A stretch of DNA of 64,000 nt from Pseudochryseolinea flava (lineage in GTDB: Bacteria; Bacteroidota; Bacteroidia; Cytophagales; Cyclobacteriaceae). Below are positions 25,781 to 34,870 of this stretch, piece by piece. The notes under the pieces were generated by a model. It did not search any database, was not told the DNA's origin, and saw nothing but the letters and a program-made list of their open reading frames with translations. Both the position numbers and the translations under genes were made by a program. The stretch lies in NCBI RefSeq assembly GCF_003286915.1, contig NZ_QMFY01000006.1:248001-312000 (forward strand). The letters run 5' to 3'. Position 1 is the first letter of the stretch. Each line of letters starts with the position of its first letter.

Positions 25781-26248
25781 ATGTTAAACCCAAAAATGAA
25801 TAAAACTATGAGTCTCGTCCGTTACAACTCCGCTTTGAATGATTATGTACCAACTTCATTCAGCAATTTGATCGATCGGTTCTTCAACGAATCTGTTAGT
25901 CGCGCGGGAGGATCTGCGTACTCATTCGTACCCCGTGTAGACATCGTTGAAGAAGAGAAGGAATTCCAAATCCATGTGGCCGTGCCAGGTGTGAACAAGG
26001 AAGATTTTAAGCTCGATGTGAATGATAATCTACTTACCATCAGCGGCGAACGTAAATTTCAAAAGGAGAAGAAGGAGAGTAATTTCCATTCCATTGAAAC
26101 GCAGTATGGCACTTTTAGTCGCTCTTTCTCATTGCCTGAAAACGTAGATGTAAACAACATCGCGGCGAAATACAACAATGGTATCCTTGAGATCACCATT
26201 CCTAAAGATGAAAAGAAAGTGGTGAAGACAACTATTAAAGTCAACTAA
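25781..26248 (+). CDS. Hsp20-family small heat-shock protein
   Basis: 155 residues from ATG 25781; in-frame ATGs at 25796 and 25808 are alternative starts, the last giving MSLVRYNSALNDY, the usual N-terminus. The alpha-crystallin domain (about 47-150) runs from FVPRVDIVEEEKEFQIHVAVPG to NGILEITIPKDEK, including the GVNKEDFKLDVNDNLLTISGER strand pair. The I-x-I/V anchor at the C-terminus is represented by KTTIKVN. ATP-independent holdase chaperone in the cytosol. Followed by a strong terminator. Confidence 0.92.
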   Translation: MLNPKMNKTMSLVRYNSALNDYVPTSFSNLIDRFFNESVSRAGGSAYSFVPRVDIVEEEKEFQIHVAVPGVNKEDFKLDVNDNLLTISGERKFQKEKKESNFHSIETQYGTFSRSFSLPENVDVNNIAAKYNNGILEITIPKDEKKVVKTTIKVN

Positions 26249-26277
26249 GCATCTAAAAGAGGGTTAGGGTTAGGTGT

Positions 26278-26317
26278 AGCGCCCCGTCCGGTTTTTCGGT
26301 TCGGGGCGCTTTTTTTG
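26278..26317 (+). terminator. Terminator after Hsp20 gene
   Basis: AGCGCCCCG (26278-26286) pairs perfectly with CGGGGCGCT (26302-26310), followed by seven T residues. It is preceded by a GAGGGTTAGGGTTAGG leader similar to the one at 25509. Confidence 0.9.
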
Positions 26318-26430
26318 TTTACGCGTGAGCCGATCGGCGAATCTTTCGTTATACAAACATTCTCCTTCAATACGGGGGAATTTTTTTTCGGCAATTAAGC
26401 TTAACTTCACTACAAACAGACTTGAAGGGT

Positions 26431-27867
26431 ATGAAGCGCTCCTTATTCATTTTTATTATTGTACTCACCGCTTGTGTGGGTGGCATTGTCGGGTCACTTT
26501 TTACGATGCGTTTTTTGAGTGTCTATCTCGATCCAACGTATGAATCGATCGAAGCGAGGCAGAAACTCGTACTCGCGGGTTTCAAACCAGACTCTATCGT
26601 GCGTATACCCGCTGAGTTAAATTTCTTAGCGCCAGCCAAGCAGGTTACGCAAGGGGTAGTGCATATTCAAACCGCTTATGGTCCTGGTGAATTTAGTATC
26701 AACCCACTGCAAAATTATCTTGAGGCGCCAACGCGGTCTTCGGGCTCTGGGGTGATCATTTCTGACAATGGATTTATCGTGACGAATAATCACGTGATTG
26801 AAGATGCAAATAGCATAGAGATTGTGATGAATAACAACCAACGCTACTTCGCAAAATTGATTGGTGCTGATCCTACTACTGATCTTGCGTTGTTAAAAAT
26901 TCGTGCAAAAGATCTTCCCTTTATTCGTTATGGAAACTCAGATGGCATTACCCCTGGTGAATGGGTGTTGGCGGTTGGTAATCCTTTCGATTTGAACTCA
27001 ACGGTTACCGCGGGTATTGTTAGCGCGAAAGCACGGAATATTGGTATCCTTCGTGATAAAAATAATCTTCAGATTGAATCATTCATTCAGACTGATGCCG
27101 CTGTCAATCCTGGAAACAGTGGTGGTGCATTGGTGAACTTGAAAGGTGAATTGATTGGCGTGAACACAGCGATTGCAACGTCATCCGGAAGTTATCAGGG
27201 ATATTCATTCGCGATTCCGGTGAGTCTGGTGAAAAAAGTTGTTGATGACTTGCTTGAGTTTGGTCAAGTGCAGCGTGGGTTGTTAGGAATACAAATTACT
27301 GATGTCGATGCACGTGTGGCCGAAGACCTTGGCTTGCAGGTAAATCAAGGTGTGCTTGTTACGCGTGTAACCGAAGGCAGTGCCGCGGAGGAATCGGGTA
27401 TTGCTGTCGGCGATGTAATCATCGGAATTGAAGGACACGTGGTTAATTCTGTGTCGGAATTACAAGAGTGGGTCGCGCGAAATAGACCTGGTGCGAAAAT
27501 CAAAGTTTCGTATTTGCATGAGGGAAAAATGCTTGATGCCTCTGCGCGGTTAAAAAATAGTGATGGCAACGAAACGGTAGAGAAACGTGATGTGCGCTAT
27601 GAGTTCGGTGGCGTGTCTGTGGAGGATATTGAATACAAAAAATTGGTGGGACTGCAACTTGAGGGCGGTGTTCGCGTGAAGGATGTATCACCAGGCAAGT
27701 GGAAGGATGCAGGATTACGGGAGGGATTCATCATTGCTTATGTTGATAAGATTCCGGTCGACAACGTGGAGGATCTGAACAGCATTCTTGACTTTAAGAA
27801 AGGTGGTATTCTGATCGAGGGACGTTACGAAGATGGTAGTAAGGGAACGTATGGTGTTGAGTGGTAG
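26431..27867 (+). CDS. HtrA/DegP-type periplasmic serine protease
   Basis: 478 residues from ATG 26431 (a TTG three codons upstream is open). One N-terminal membrane helix (about 3-25) anchors it. The trypsin-like domain (about 60-270) has His in VTNNHVIED, Asp in TTDLALLKI and Ser in NPGNSGGALVN. Two PDZ-like domains follow (about 275-370, GLLGIQITDVDARVAEDLG, and about 385-478). Degrades or refolds misfolded envelope proteins. It follows the Hsp20 gene but has its own transcription unit, consistent with a general protein-quality role. Confidence 0.92.
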   Translation: MKRSLFIFIIVLTACVGGIVGSLFTMRFLSVYLDPTYESIEARQKLVLAGFKPDSIVRIPAELNFLAPAKQVTQGVVHIQTAYGPGEFSINPLQNYLEAPTRSSGSGVIISDNGFIVTNNHVIEDANSIEIVMNNNQRYFAKLIGADPTTDLALLKIRAKDLPFIRYGNSDGITPGEWVLAVGNPFDLNSTVTAGIVSAKARNIGILRDKNNLQIESFIQTDAAVNPGNSGGALVNLKGELIGVNTAIATSSGSYQGYSFAIPVSLVKKVVDDLLEFGQVQRGLLGIQITDVDARVAEDLGLQVNQGVLVTRVTEGSAAEESGIAVGDVIIGIEGHVVNSVSELQEWVARNRPGAKIKVSYLHEGKMLDASARLKNSDGNETVEKRDVRYEFGGVSVEDIEYKKLVGLQLEGGVRVKDVSPGKWKDAGLREGFIIAYVDKIPVDNVEDLNSILDFKKGGILIEGRYEDGSKGTYGVEW

Positions 27868-27886
27868 GAGGGAGTGCTGATGTGTC

Positions 27887-28084
27887 GGCGTGTTGATGTG
27901 TTGACGTCAGCGTCATTGACTTAAGTTACGGAGACATAAAAAATGCCACCGTAACCCTTTCATTCCCTAAAGGGTCAGCCCGCAACTTGAGTTCCCCTTC
28001 AGGGGCCAGGGGTGAGACGAATCCATACCTGAAGGAGGTGCTTAAGTCAACGACATTGGTGTTGGCGTGTTGATGTGTTGACGT
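27887..28084. repeat. MITE-like structured element with flanking 21-bp direct repeats
   Basis: The 21-bp sequence GGCGTGTTGATGTGTTGACGT occurs at 27887-27907 and 28064-28084. Just inside lie 14-bp inverted repeats with one mismatch, GTCATTGACTTAAG (27912-27925) and CTTAAGTCAACGAC (28041-28054). Between them are further hairpins: GTTACGG/CCGTAAC (27924-27930, 27948-27954), CCCTTT/AAAGGG, CCCCTTCAGGGG, and CCTTCAGG/CCTGAAGG. No coding frame. The architecture fits a non-autonomous mobile element or structured intergenic repeat. Confidence 0.5.
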
Positions 28085-28221
28085 TACTTTGATCTACGCG
28101 CTGACTAACACCGAACGCTAAACATGGGACTGTCAAAAAAAATGTTAACGTCACTATCATCTTGATTAACAAAACTTTCCTGAGCACGATTAATCATTAC
28201 AAAAAGCTATTCATATTTTTC

Positions 28222-28229
28222 TAGCTTTG
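28222..28229 (+). promoter_or_regulatory. -7 promoter box of the aldehyde dehydrogenase gene
   Basis: TAGCTTTG is an exact match to the Bacteroidota TAnnTTTG -7 element, 18 nt upstream of the chosen ATG at 28248. No clear TTTG -33 element is seen. Confidence 0.5.
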
Positions 28230-28247
28230 CCACACTCATTAACAACC

Positions 28248-29789
28248 ATGAAAAAATTCGGCATCAAAGAAGCGTTATCTACGCTTGGTATCAAGAAATC
28301 CAATTCGGGTACATCTACAGGTCACAAGTGGTATCGCTCTACCGGTAAAACGTTGGAATCGTATTCACCGGTAGATGGCAATCTTATTGGCAGTGTAGTT
28401 GCTACCGATGAGAAGGCGTATGAGCAAGTAATTCGTCAAGCTGAAGAAGCGTATAAGGAATGGCGTAAATGGCCTGCGCCTAAACGCGGAGAGATTGTGC
28501 GTCAGATGGGAGAGGCGTTTAGAAAATACAAGGAACCATTGGGAAAACTTGTCTCTTATGAGATGGGCAAATCCTACCAGGAAGGTTTGGGAGAGGTACA
28601 AGAGATTATTGATATATGCGATTTCGCTGTCGGGTTGTCGCGACAACTTCACGGGTTGACAATGCACTCAGAAAGGCCAAGTCACCGCATGTATGAGCAG
28701 TGGCATCCGATCGGAATTGTTGGAATTATTTCAGCGTTCAATTTTCCGGTAGCGGTATGGTCGTGGAATACGATGTTGGCCTGGGTGTGTGGAGATGTTT
28801 GTGTTTGGAAGCCATCGGAGAAAACACCGCTGTGCAGTATTGCCTGTCAGCGAATAGCAGAAGAGGTGTTTGTAAAAAATGGCGTTCCTGAAGGTGTATC
28901 GGTGTTGATCAACGGCGATGCATCCATCGGTCAATTGATGTCGAAAGATGAGCGTATACCGCTGGTGTCAGCTACAGGTTCTGTTCGAATGGGCAAAGCT
29001 GTGGCGCGTACCGTAAGTGAGAGATTAGGACGATCCCTGTTAGAGCTCGGAGGTAATAATGCGATCATCATTTCAGAGAATGCTAACCTCGACATGTCAA
29101 TTCGTGGTGCAGTATTCGGGGCGGTGGGTACTGCGGGGCAGCGATGTACGACAACAAGAAGATTGATCGTTCATGAAAAAGTATACAATGAAGTGCGCGA
29201 TAGGCTGCAAGCCGCTTATGGACAACTTCAAATTGGAAATCCATTGGATCCTGCTTTTCACGTGGGGCCTTTGATTGATACACTCGCGGTGAAATCTTAC
29301 AAGGATGCACTGAAGAAAGTGAAAGAGCAAGGCGGAACATTCTTAATTGAAGGTGGTGTGTTGAAGGGTGTTGGTTACGAGTCGGGTTGTTATGTAAAGC
29401 CAGCCATTGCCGAAGTGAAGAACGAGTTTGAAATCGTGCAGCAAGAAACCTTTGCGCCGATTCTTTATCTAATAAAGTACAAAACACTGGAGGAAGCTGT
29501 TGAGATCCAAAATGGTGTTAAACAAGGACTGTCGTCGGCGATTATGACAACGAGCATGCAAGACATGGAATACTTTTTATCGCACGAAGGATCGGACTGT
29601 GGTATCGCGAATGTTAACATTGGAACATCGGGTGCGGAAATCGGTGGCGCCTTTGGTGGAGAGAAAGAGACCGGTGGAGGCCGCGAGTCTGGTTCCGACG
29701 CCTGGAAGGTGTACATGCGGCGTCAAACCAATACGATCAACTACGGAAACACGCTGCCGTTAGCGCAAGGTATTAAGTTTCATATCTAA
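28248..29789 (+). CDS. ALDH7-type aldehyde dehydrogenase (aminoadipate semialdehyde type)
   Basis: 513 residues from ATG 28248, chosen because the promoter box overlaps the upstream open frame. NAD-binding ALDH fold with IGIVGIISAFNFPVAVWSWN, WKPSEKTPL, the catalytic Glu motif LELGGNNAI and the catalytic Cys in GTAGQRCTTTRR. The sequence resembles ALDH7A1/AmaB enzymes, which oxidise alpha-aminoadipate semialdehyde in lysine breakdown. Near the C-terminus, GAFGGEKETGGGRESGSDAWK matches the same subfamily. No other lysine-degradation gene is adjacent, so the physiological substrate is inferred. Confidence 0.9.
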   Translation: MKKFGIKEALSTLGIKKSNSGTSTGHKWYRSTGKTLESYSPVDGNLIGSVVATDEKAYEQVIRQAEEAYKEWRKWPAPKRGEIVRQMGEAFRKYKEPLGKLVSYEMGKSYQEGLGEVQEIIDICDFAVGLSRQLHGLTMHSERPSHRMYEQWHPIGIVGIISAFNFPVAVWSWNTMLAWVCGDVCVWKPSEKTPLCSIACQRIAEEVFVKNGVPEGVSVLINGDASIGQLMSKDERIPLVSATGSVRMGKAVARTVSERLGRSLLELGGNNAIIISENANLDMSIRGAVFGAVGTAGQRCTTTRRLIVHEKVYNEVRDRLQAAYGQLQIGNPLDPAFHVGPLIDTLAVKSYKDALKKVKEQGGTFLIEGGVLKGVGYESGCYVKPAIAEVKNEFEIVQQETFAPILYLIKYKTLEEAVEIQNGVKQGLSSAIMTTSMQDMEYFLSHEGSDCGIANVNIGTSGAEIGGAFGGEKETGGGRESGSDAWKVYMRRQTNTINYGNTLPLAQGIKFHI

Positions 29790-29846
29790 TGGCTGCGCCG
29801 AATTCAAAACGAAGGTAAAGCGGAAACTGTATTTGATTGAGATTTA

Positions 29847-29877
29847 TTTGCAAATCACCGTCAATCCCGTATTTTTA
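29847..29877 (+). promoter_or_regulatory. Promoter of the single-domain response regulator
   Basis: TTTG (29847-29850), a 19-nt spacer and TATTTTTA (29870-29877, one mismatch to TAnnTTTG) fit the Bacteroidota -33/-7 pattern, 19 nt upstream of the ATG at 29896. Confidence 0.4.
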
Positions 29878-29895
29878 TAGACCATTCTTATTCTT

Positions 29896-30303
29896 ATGGC
29901 AGGAAAAAAGTATCGCACGGTAATGTTGATTGATGACAATGAGATCGATAATCTCATTAACCAGAAAATGATTGAAGCGGCGTCTGTTACAGAAAACATC
30001 TACACACACACCGGCGCCAAAAGTGCGATTGAGTTCTTAAAGAACATGGAGAAGCTCGACGTAGCCGACCAAGTTTTGCCTGATGTCATTTTCCTTGATA
30101 TCGATATGCCGCTGATGGATGGCTTCCAATTCTTAGATGAATTCGAAAAACTCACTAACGTTGCTAAACGCAAGTGTAAGATTGTGATGCTCACCTCGTC
30201 AATCAATCCGCAGGACTTTAATCGTTCTAAAAAGTACGAGAACGTGAAGCTCTACCTGAACAAGCCACTGTCTCACGAAAGCATCGTGAAACTGGAAGTA
30301 TAG
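29896..30303 (+). CDS. Single-domain response regulator (CheY-like)
   Basis: 135 residues, receiver domain only. Acidic pair in LIDDNEIDN, phospho-acceptor Asp in PDVIFLDIDMPLMDG, Thr/Ser in MLTSS and Lys in LYLNKPLS. The NEIDNLINQKMIE helix 1 is characteristic of a Bacteroidota group of stand-alone receivers that work in phosphorelays. No kinase is adjacent, so its partner is elsewhere. Convergent with the 481-residue protein downstream. Confidence 0.88.
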   Translation: MAGKKYRTVMLIDDNEIDNLINQKMIEAASVTENIYTHTGAKSAIEFLKNMEKLDVADQVLPDVIFLDIDMPLMDGFQFLDEFEKLTNVAKRKCKIVMLTSSINPQDFNRSKKYENVKLYLNKPLSHESIVKLEV

Positions 30304-30335
30304 GCACCATCTCCTAATTTGCAGTACTACGCCAA

Positions 30336-30449
30336 GATCAAAAGATCATACACGTTTATCGTGTAGATGAGGCATTATGCGTTCGTAAAAATTGAATCCA
30401 CGACAGCGCACTGTAATGATTTTGGAATTCCTAATCGCTAGGAATTCCA
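30336..30449. terminator. Cluster of hairpins between convergent genes
   Basis: Three inverted repeats fill the 170-nt convergent interval: GATCAAAAGATC (30336-30347), TACACG/CGTGTA (30349-30354 and 30360-30365), and the strong TGGAATTCCT/AGGAATTCCA (30423-30432 and 30440-30449, 7-nt loop). None has a T-run, so they may block readthrough by structure or bind a protein. Confidence 0.45.
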
Positions 30450-30475
30450 GGCTTATCTAGACGTGGCGAATGCGA

Positions 30476-31921
30476 TTAGAAATCTGTGAGTAGGTTCACA
30501 AAGCGATCGTCCAACTTTACAAGTTTAGTTGGCGCAAAGTATTTCACCGTTACCGCATTTAATCTTGGAATAACGGCATTGATCTTCTTCGCTTTTTCTT
30601 TCTTGGCCTCACTCGTGGCGATTTTCAGGATCTTCAAAAACAACTGAATGTTCTCGCAGCTATCTTTTCCGAATAACCGGATTTGACGCTGAATACTATT
30701 TGATAATTGGTTGAATAATTCGAAATCGCGCAGTAATGTGTATTGTAATGCGAGCAATGACTTGATCTCGAGCTGCGCGTAAGGATACTTCTTCAAGCTC
30801 ACATCATTGAGAAGTCCGTTGATCAACTTCGCTGATTCTTCGAACTTTCCATTGTAATAGGAAGATAAAGCGCGATAGATCGTATAGACGATGTGTTTTG
30901 GAATATCCATCATATCTACCTCGTAGTCGAGGAAGATGCTTTCGTTTTCGGCATACAGATCTTGCTCGTTGCCCGTGCGAAGATGACGTTCCAGTTTGGA
31001 AATAAGGAATTGCGCTGGGAATGTAAACGTTGAATAGTTCACCATCAAATTACCACAAGCATCATTTACTTCTTCGTAGTATTTCTCTGCCTGACGATAT
31101 ACTTTGTAGTGATTGTAGTACTCGAGTTTCAGGAATTCGAACACCAGGTTGAGGTGATAATAAATTGAGTCGAGATGATAGCTTTCGAATATTTTCTGAA
31201 CCTTTTCGAAGATGTCTTCGATAGATTCGCCGTCTTGTTGCATGTTGTCGTCGACCTCTACGAAAAGGCGATGGAAGATGTACATGCAGCTTTGATAGAC
31301 ATACAGACGATGTGACTCGTATAGTTTGGCTACATTCTGCATTTCTTTCATAAGCAGCGCGAGACCAAGTTTCTCCACCTCGCCACCATTCAACATGTAG
31401 TCACCATATTTCTTGAAGTAGTCGGCGAGCAGATCCTCAGCCTTGTCTACCGCAAGCATATAGGCTACGTGGCGGTTATAGAGCTGGGAGTATTGAAAAT
31501 AGTCAGGCGAGTTGATGTTGAGTTTCTTCAGCGACTTGTAGATGATCGTGAGTTCGTTGGCGAGATCGTAGTCGAGCAGTTCTTTTTCGAGTTTCTTGAG
31601 GGTAGCAACGGAGATCGCGCGTTTCTTGGTGAACAGGACTTCGTTGATGTTGGCAACTTTACGAAGAACATCGGTGCGTGGACTTTCCAATTGGCCCATC
31701 AGATATTCTTCAATCTTGAGGTTTAGTCGCGATCGGAGTGTGTAATAGGCATTGGCATTGACGTCAAGCTCGGTCATGATCTTGTTGTCTGAAAGTGCCC
31801 GCTCGCGAAGTGACTTTAACAGATACGCCGACTTCTCGGCGTTGCTTTCTATTAACGAATCGTATATCGCTTTAAAGTCTTTCTCTGAGAGCTGCTTGAT
31901 AATGTTCTTAAGCTTGGCCAT
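30476..31921 (-). CDS. Large helical (TPR-like) protein, unknown function
   Basis: 481 residues, cytosolic, almost entirely helical by composition. The N-terminal part has SEKDFKAIYDSLIE, LKSLRERALSDNKIM and LNLKIEEYLMGQL; the middle holds repeated 30-40-residue helix pairs with Tyr/Leu spacing (YYNGKFEESAKLINGLLND, YPYAQLEIKSLLALQYTLL) resembling degenerate TPRs. Proteins of this kind recur in Bacteroidota without a known role. The ATG at 31919-31921 is well placed and divergent from the WG-repeat gene. No enzymatic motif is visible; a scaffold or regulatory protein is likely. Confidence 0.6.
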   Translation of the reverse strand: MAKLKNIIKQLSEKDFKAIYDSLIESNAEKSAYLLKSLRERALSDNKIMTELDVNANAYYTLRSRLNLKIEEYLMGQLESPRTDVLRKVANINEVLFTKKRAISVATLKKLEKELLDYDLANELTIIYKSLKKLNINSPDYFQYSQLYNRHVAYMLAVDKAEDLLADYFKKYGDYMLNGGEVEKLGLALLMKEMQNVAKLYESHRLYVYQSCMYIFHRLFVEVDDNMQQDGESIEDIFEKVQKIFESYHLDSIYYHLNLVFEFLKLEYYNHYKVYRQAEKYYEEVNDACGNLMVNYSTFTFPAQFLISKLERHLRTGNEQDLYAENESIFLDYEVDMMDIPKHIVYTIYRALSSYYNGKFEESAKLINGLLNDVSLKKYPYAQLEIKSLLALQYTLLRDFELFNQLSNSIQRQIRLFGKDSCENIQLFLKILKIATSEAKKEKAKKINAVIPRLNAVTVKYFAPTKLVKLDDRFVNLLTDF

Positions 31922-32049
31922 GCTACTTAGTTAACCTTCCTGAAAATTTACAAAATTTATTACATCCCACAACAGGCATGTCCCCTAATGAGACTAATTC
32001 TTGCGGCGAAGTTCGTAGTTTTACCCGAATAGAAAACAAGTTTTAAAAA

Positions 32050-34590
32050 TTGATTTCAAGATCTCTTCTGGTTTACCTTCTGATTGCCTTGCCAACCTTG
32101 GCTACAGCTCAGATGATGTCCGAAAAAAGTGCACTTAAAAATATTCGCGCGTCACGATTTGAAAAAGCAAACAAACAAGTTCGAAAGCTCCTCGATAGGG
32201 ATTCGACTAACGCAGTCACACACTACCTCGTGGCGATCTACTTCTTCTCTCCAGCCAATGCCGGCTACAATATCGACTCCGCGTATCGATATACCATGAC
32301 TTCATGGAAATACTTTTCCGGTGCCACTAGCAAGAATCAGGAACGAATGCGTCGGTTTCCGATTGATAGCGTTGTGCTGGTCACATTACGCCAACGCATT
32401 GACAGTGCCGCATTTGAGCGAGCCAAGCGCGCGAACACGTCGGCTGCATACAATACTTTCCTCGTAAAATTTCCATTGGCAATATCCAAGAACGAAGCGG
32501 TCGAACTCAGAAATGAAGCAGCCTTCAAAGAAGCTTCTCAGGAAAATACGCGCGAAGCATTTCGCTACTACCTCGACCAATATCCTCAGTCACAGAAAGC
32601 GATGGTGGCTCAGGCGCGCTATGAAAAGTTGGTCTTCGACGATGAAACAAAATCTCAGCGAGCCGAAGATTTTCAGCAGTTCGTGATGCACTACCCGAAC
32701 TCTCCGCACCGCGACGAAGCCATTCAAAAGATCTTTGAAATTCAGACTGCCTCGGGTGAACGCGACGACTACCTCGCCTTCATCGCGCTTTTCCGTGATC
32801 ATCTTTTAAGCAAAAAAGCAAAAGCCATAGTCAATCACCTTGACATCAACGACGCTGATTCCCTGCACACCGGAGAATCGATGCTTGTTCCGATACTTCA
32901 CAATGGCAAATTTGGGTTCATGAATGCGTTGGGTGAGGAAGTTATTCAACCCCTTTATGAAGAGATCGATAAGCGCTATAGATGTGGCAATATTACCGAT
33001 AAGATCCTTGCACTCGATGGAAAAGCAGTTTCTCACGAGGGTGTAGTGGCCAGCAACCAATCCATTGACGTTGTTGAGCCGGTCGGTAACGGATTTTGGT
33101 TAGCCGGAAATGACGATTGCTTCAAGGTTATTCATCATTCGGGCTTTGTGGTCGGTGATTCTTGTGTTGAAGATGCTAAAGTCATTGCCGGAAAATATCT
33201 GGCACTCAAGAGCAATGGATACTGGGGGCTATGGGCAATGAATGGAAGAAGAATGATCGGGCAGTCGTTTGATAACATCACCAACGTAGGCGAAATAGTA
33301 GTGTTCGAGAAGGATAAAAAGTACAGACTAGCGACTACCCAAACAATAGCGCGATCAGCCAACCAGCAACCTTTAAAATTATCTGATGCATTTGATGCTT
33401 GTACGCCCTGGCGACAGCAGCGTGTTTGGTTGAAAGCCGGTAGATTCGAAGGTGTCATGGATCAAAACCTTCAGGTAGTGATCGGCTTCGAAGAGGGTAA
33501 ACTTGAACAGACCTACTTCGGCGCGTCCCGAAAGACAGATCACGTTCAGTTGTACGATGAAAGGGGAGATAAAACCCACGCGATCGATGCGGTTCACATG
33601 ATTCAACCTTGGGCACTCGTGAAGAAGTCTCAGCAATGGCATATCTTCGACACCAAAGACCATACAATCCTGCCCCCTGCTTATGATACGATTCAAGTGA
33701 AAGGTCCCTTCGCGATCGCGATACGCCACGATAGCACCACGATAATTATAAATAAAGCGCGCCAGGTTAAACTTAATTCTACCGAGGCGTTCACCTTTAT
33801 TCCAGGGCAAGATTCTTCGGCGTTCTTTGTCATTGCCACGCCTAAAACAAAAACACTTTTTAATGAACGCGGAAAGAAAGAATTCGTCTTTACAGGCGAC
33901 AAAATTCAACATGCCGGTGGTCAATATTTCATCATCACCAAGAATGACAAGAAGGGCTTATTGGGTGCTGGTGGAAAAGCGCTAACACCAATAGCGTTCG
34001 ATGCCATCGGAACTGTTCGCGACGGTACAATTTCACTTTTAAAAGGAACGCGCTTTGGTACTTATTTGATCAAAACACAAAAAATGATCAATCCCGAATA
34101 CGCCAAGAATATTACACAATACAATAAAAAGTTTCTTACAGCATATAAAAGTGGCGCTTGGGGATTTGTTGACATGAATAATAAACCGATCAGCAAATTT
34201 GAGTTTGACGAAATTCAATATTGGAATGATTCACTCGCTTTTGTGAGAAAGCAAACGCAATGGTCGATGATACAAGTCGCCGCGCAACAAACGCGATTAC
34301 ATGGAATTAAATCGATCAAATACATTCGGAACACGGCAACGGAAAAGCTGGCGATCATCGATCATGAAAAAAAATATGGTGTGTTGTCCAGCACGCAAGG
34401 TGTTATCATTCCCCTTAACTTCAGCGACGTCATCAATGTAGGATCGGCAGATGTACCGGTATTTTTTACTGAGAAGCATGTGGAGGAGGCATCAGTATTC
34501 GTTGTGATTTACTACGATGCAAACGGTAAATTCATTCGCAAGGAAGTTTACGAAGCAGATGACTACGAAAAAATATACTGCGGGAATTAA
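32050..34590 (+). CDS. Secreted WG-repeat protein with N-terminal TPR-like region
   Basis: 846 residues using the TTG at 32050, chosen because it supplies a complete signal peptide (MISRSLLVYLLIALPTLATAQ); the next ATG would remove it. Residues about 25-260 are TPR-like helices with tetratrico spacing (RASRFEKANKQVRKLLDR, FRYYLDQYPQSQKA, FVMHYPNSPHRDEAIQ). From about 275 on are repeated WG-type units (GKFGFMNALGEEVIQPLYEEI, GYWGLWAMNGRRMIGQ, GAWGFVDMNNKPISKFEFDEI, KYGVLSSTQGVIIPL). WG repeats occur in secreted beta-rich proteins of unclear function. Probably periplasmic. A TAGTTTTA at 32016-32023 may be its -7 box. Confidence 0.75.
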   Translation: MISRSLLVYLLIALPTLATAQMMSEKSALKNIRASRFEKANKQVRKLLDRDSTNAVTHYLVAIYFFSPANAGYNIDSAYRYTMTSWKYFSGATSKNQERMRRFPIDSVVLVTLRQRIDSAAFERAKRANTSAAYNTFLVKFPLAISKNEAVELRNEAAFKEASQENTREAFRYYLDQYPQSQKAMVAQARYEKLVFDDETKSQRAEDFQQFVMHYPNSPHRDEAIQKIFEIQTASGERDDYLAFIALFRDHLLSKKAKAIVNHLDINDADSLHTGESMLVPILHNGKFGFMNALGEEVIQPLYEEIDKRYRCGNITDKILALDGKAVSHEGVVASNQSIDVVEPVGNGFWLAGNDDCFKVIHHSGFVVGDSCVEDAKVIAGKYLALKSNGYWGLWAMNGRRMIGQSFDNITNVGEIVVFEKDKKYRLATTQTIARSANQQPLKLSDAFDACTPWRQQRVWLKAGRFEGVMDQNLQVVIGFEEGKLEQTYFGASRKTDHVQLYDERGDKTHAIDAVHMIQPWALVKKSQQWHIFDTKDHTILPPAYDTIQVKGPFAIAIRHDSTTIIINKARQVKLNSTEAFTFIPGQDSSAFFVIATPKTKTLFNERGKKEFVFTGDKIQHAGGQYFIITKNDKKGLLGAGGKALTPIAFDAIGTVRDGTISLLKGTRFGTYLIKTQKMINPEYAKNITQYNKKFLTAYKSGAWGFVDMNNKPISKFEFDEIQYWNDSLAFVRKQTQWSMIQVAAQQTRLHGIKSIKYIRNTATEKLAIIDHEKKYGVLSSTQGVIIPLNFSDVINVGSADVPVFFTEKHVEEASVFVVIYYDANGKFIRKEVYEADDYEKIYCGN

Positions 34591-34870
34591 TAAAGGATGC
34601 AATTGATTGTTGTTTCGCGCCGCTGGCTTTTGGCGTGTCATTTTGTATCTTCAAATGCTATGCTGATATATCGCTTGCCCATTCTGTTTACGACGATTAT
34701 GACAGGGCTTTCAATACTTTTATAGCGGCTTTCTTCCACACTCCATTTGACATAGCTCCAACGGAAATCCATGCATGTTACCGCTGTTCCGTGCTTAACC
34801 CAAACTTAAACATAGACGCTTTCTGCTTTAAGCATTAAACTCTATCTTGACGCCCTATTAATTTTATAAG

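Noticed and set aside
27887-28084. Two 21-bp direct repeats as a minimal CRISPR
   Set aside because: Only two copies, a 156-bp interval full of hairpins rather than spacers, and no cas gene.
34635-34838. 67-codon open frame between the WG-repeat gene and pafA
   Set aside because: No signal, no family-like pattern, irregular composition; likely a chance frame in the intergenic region.
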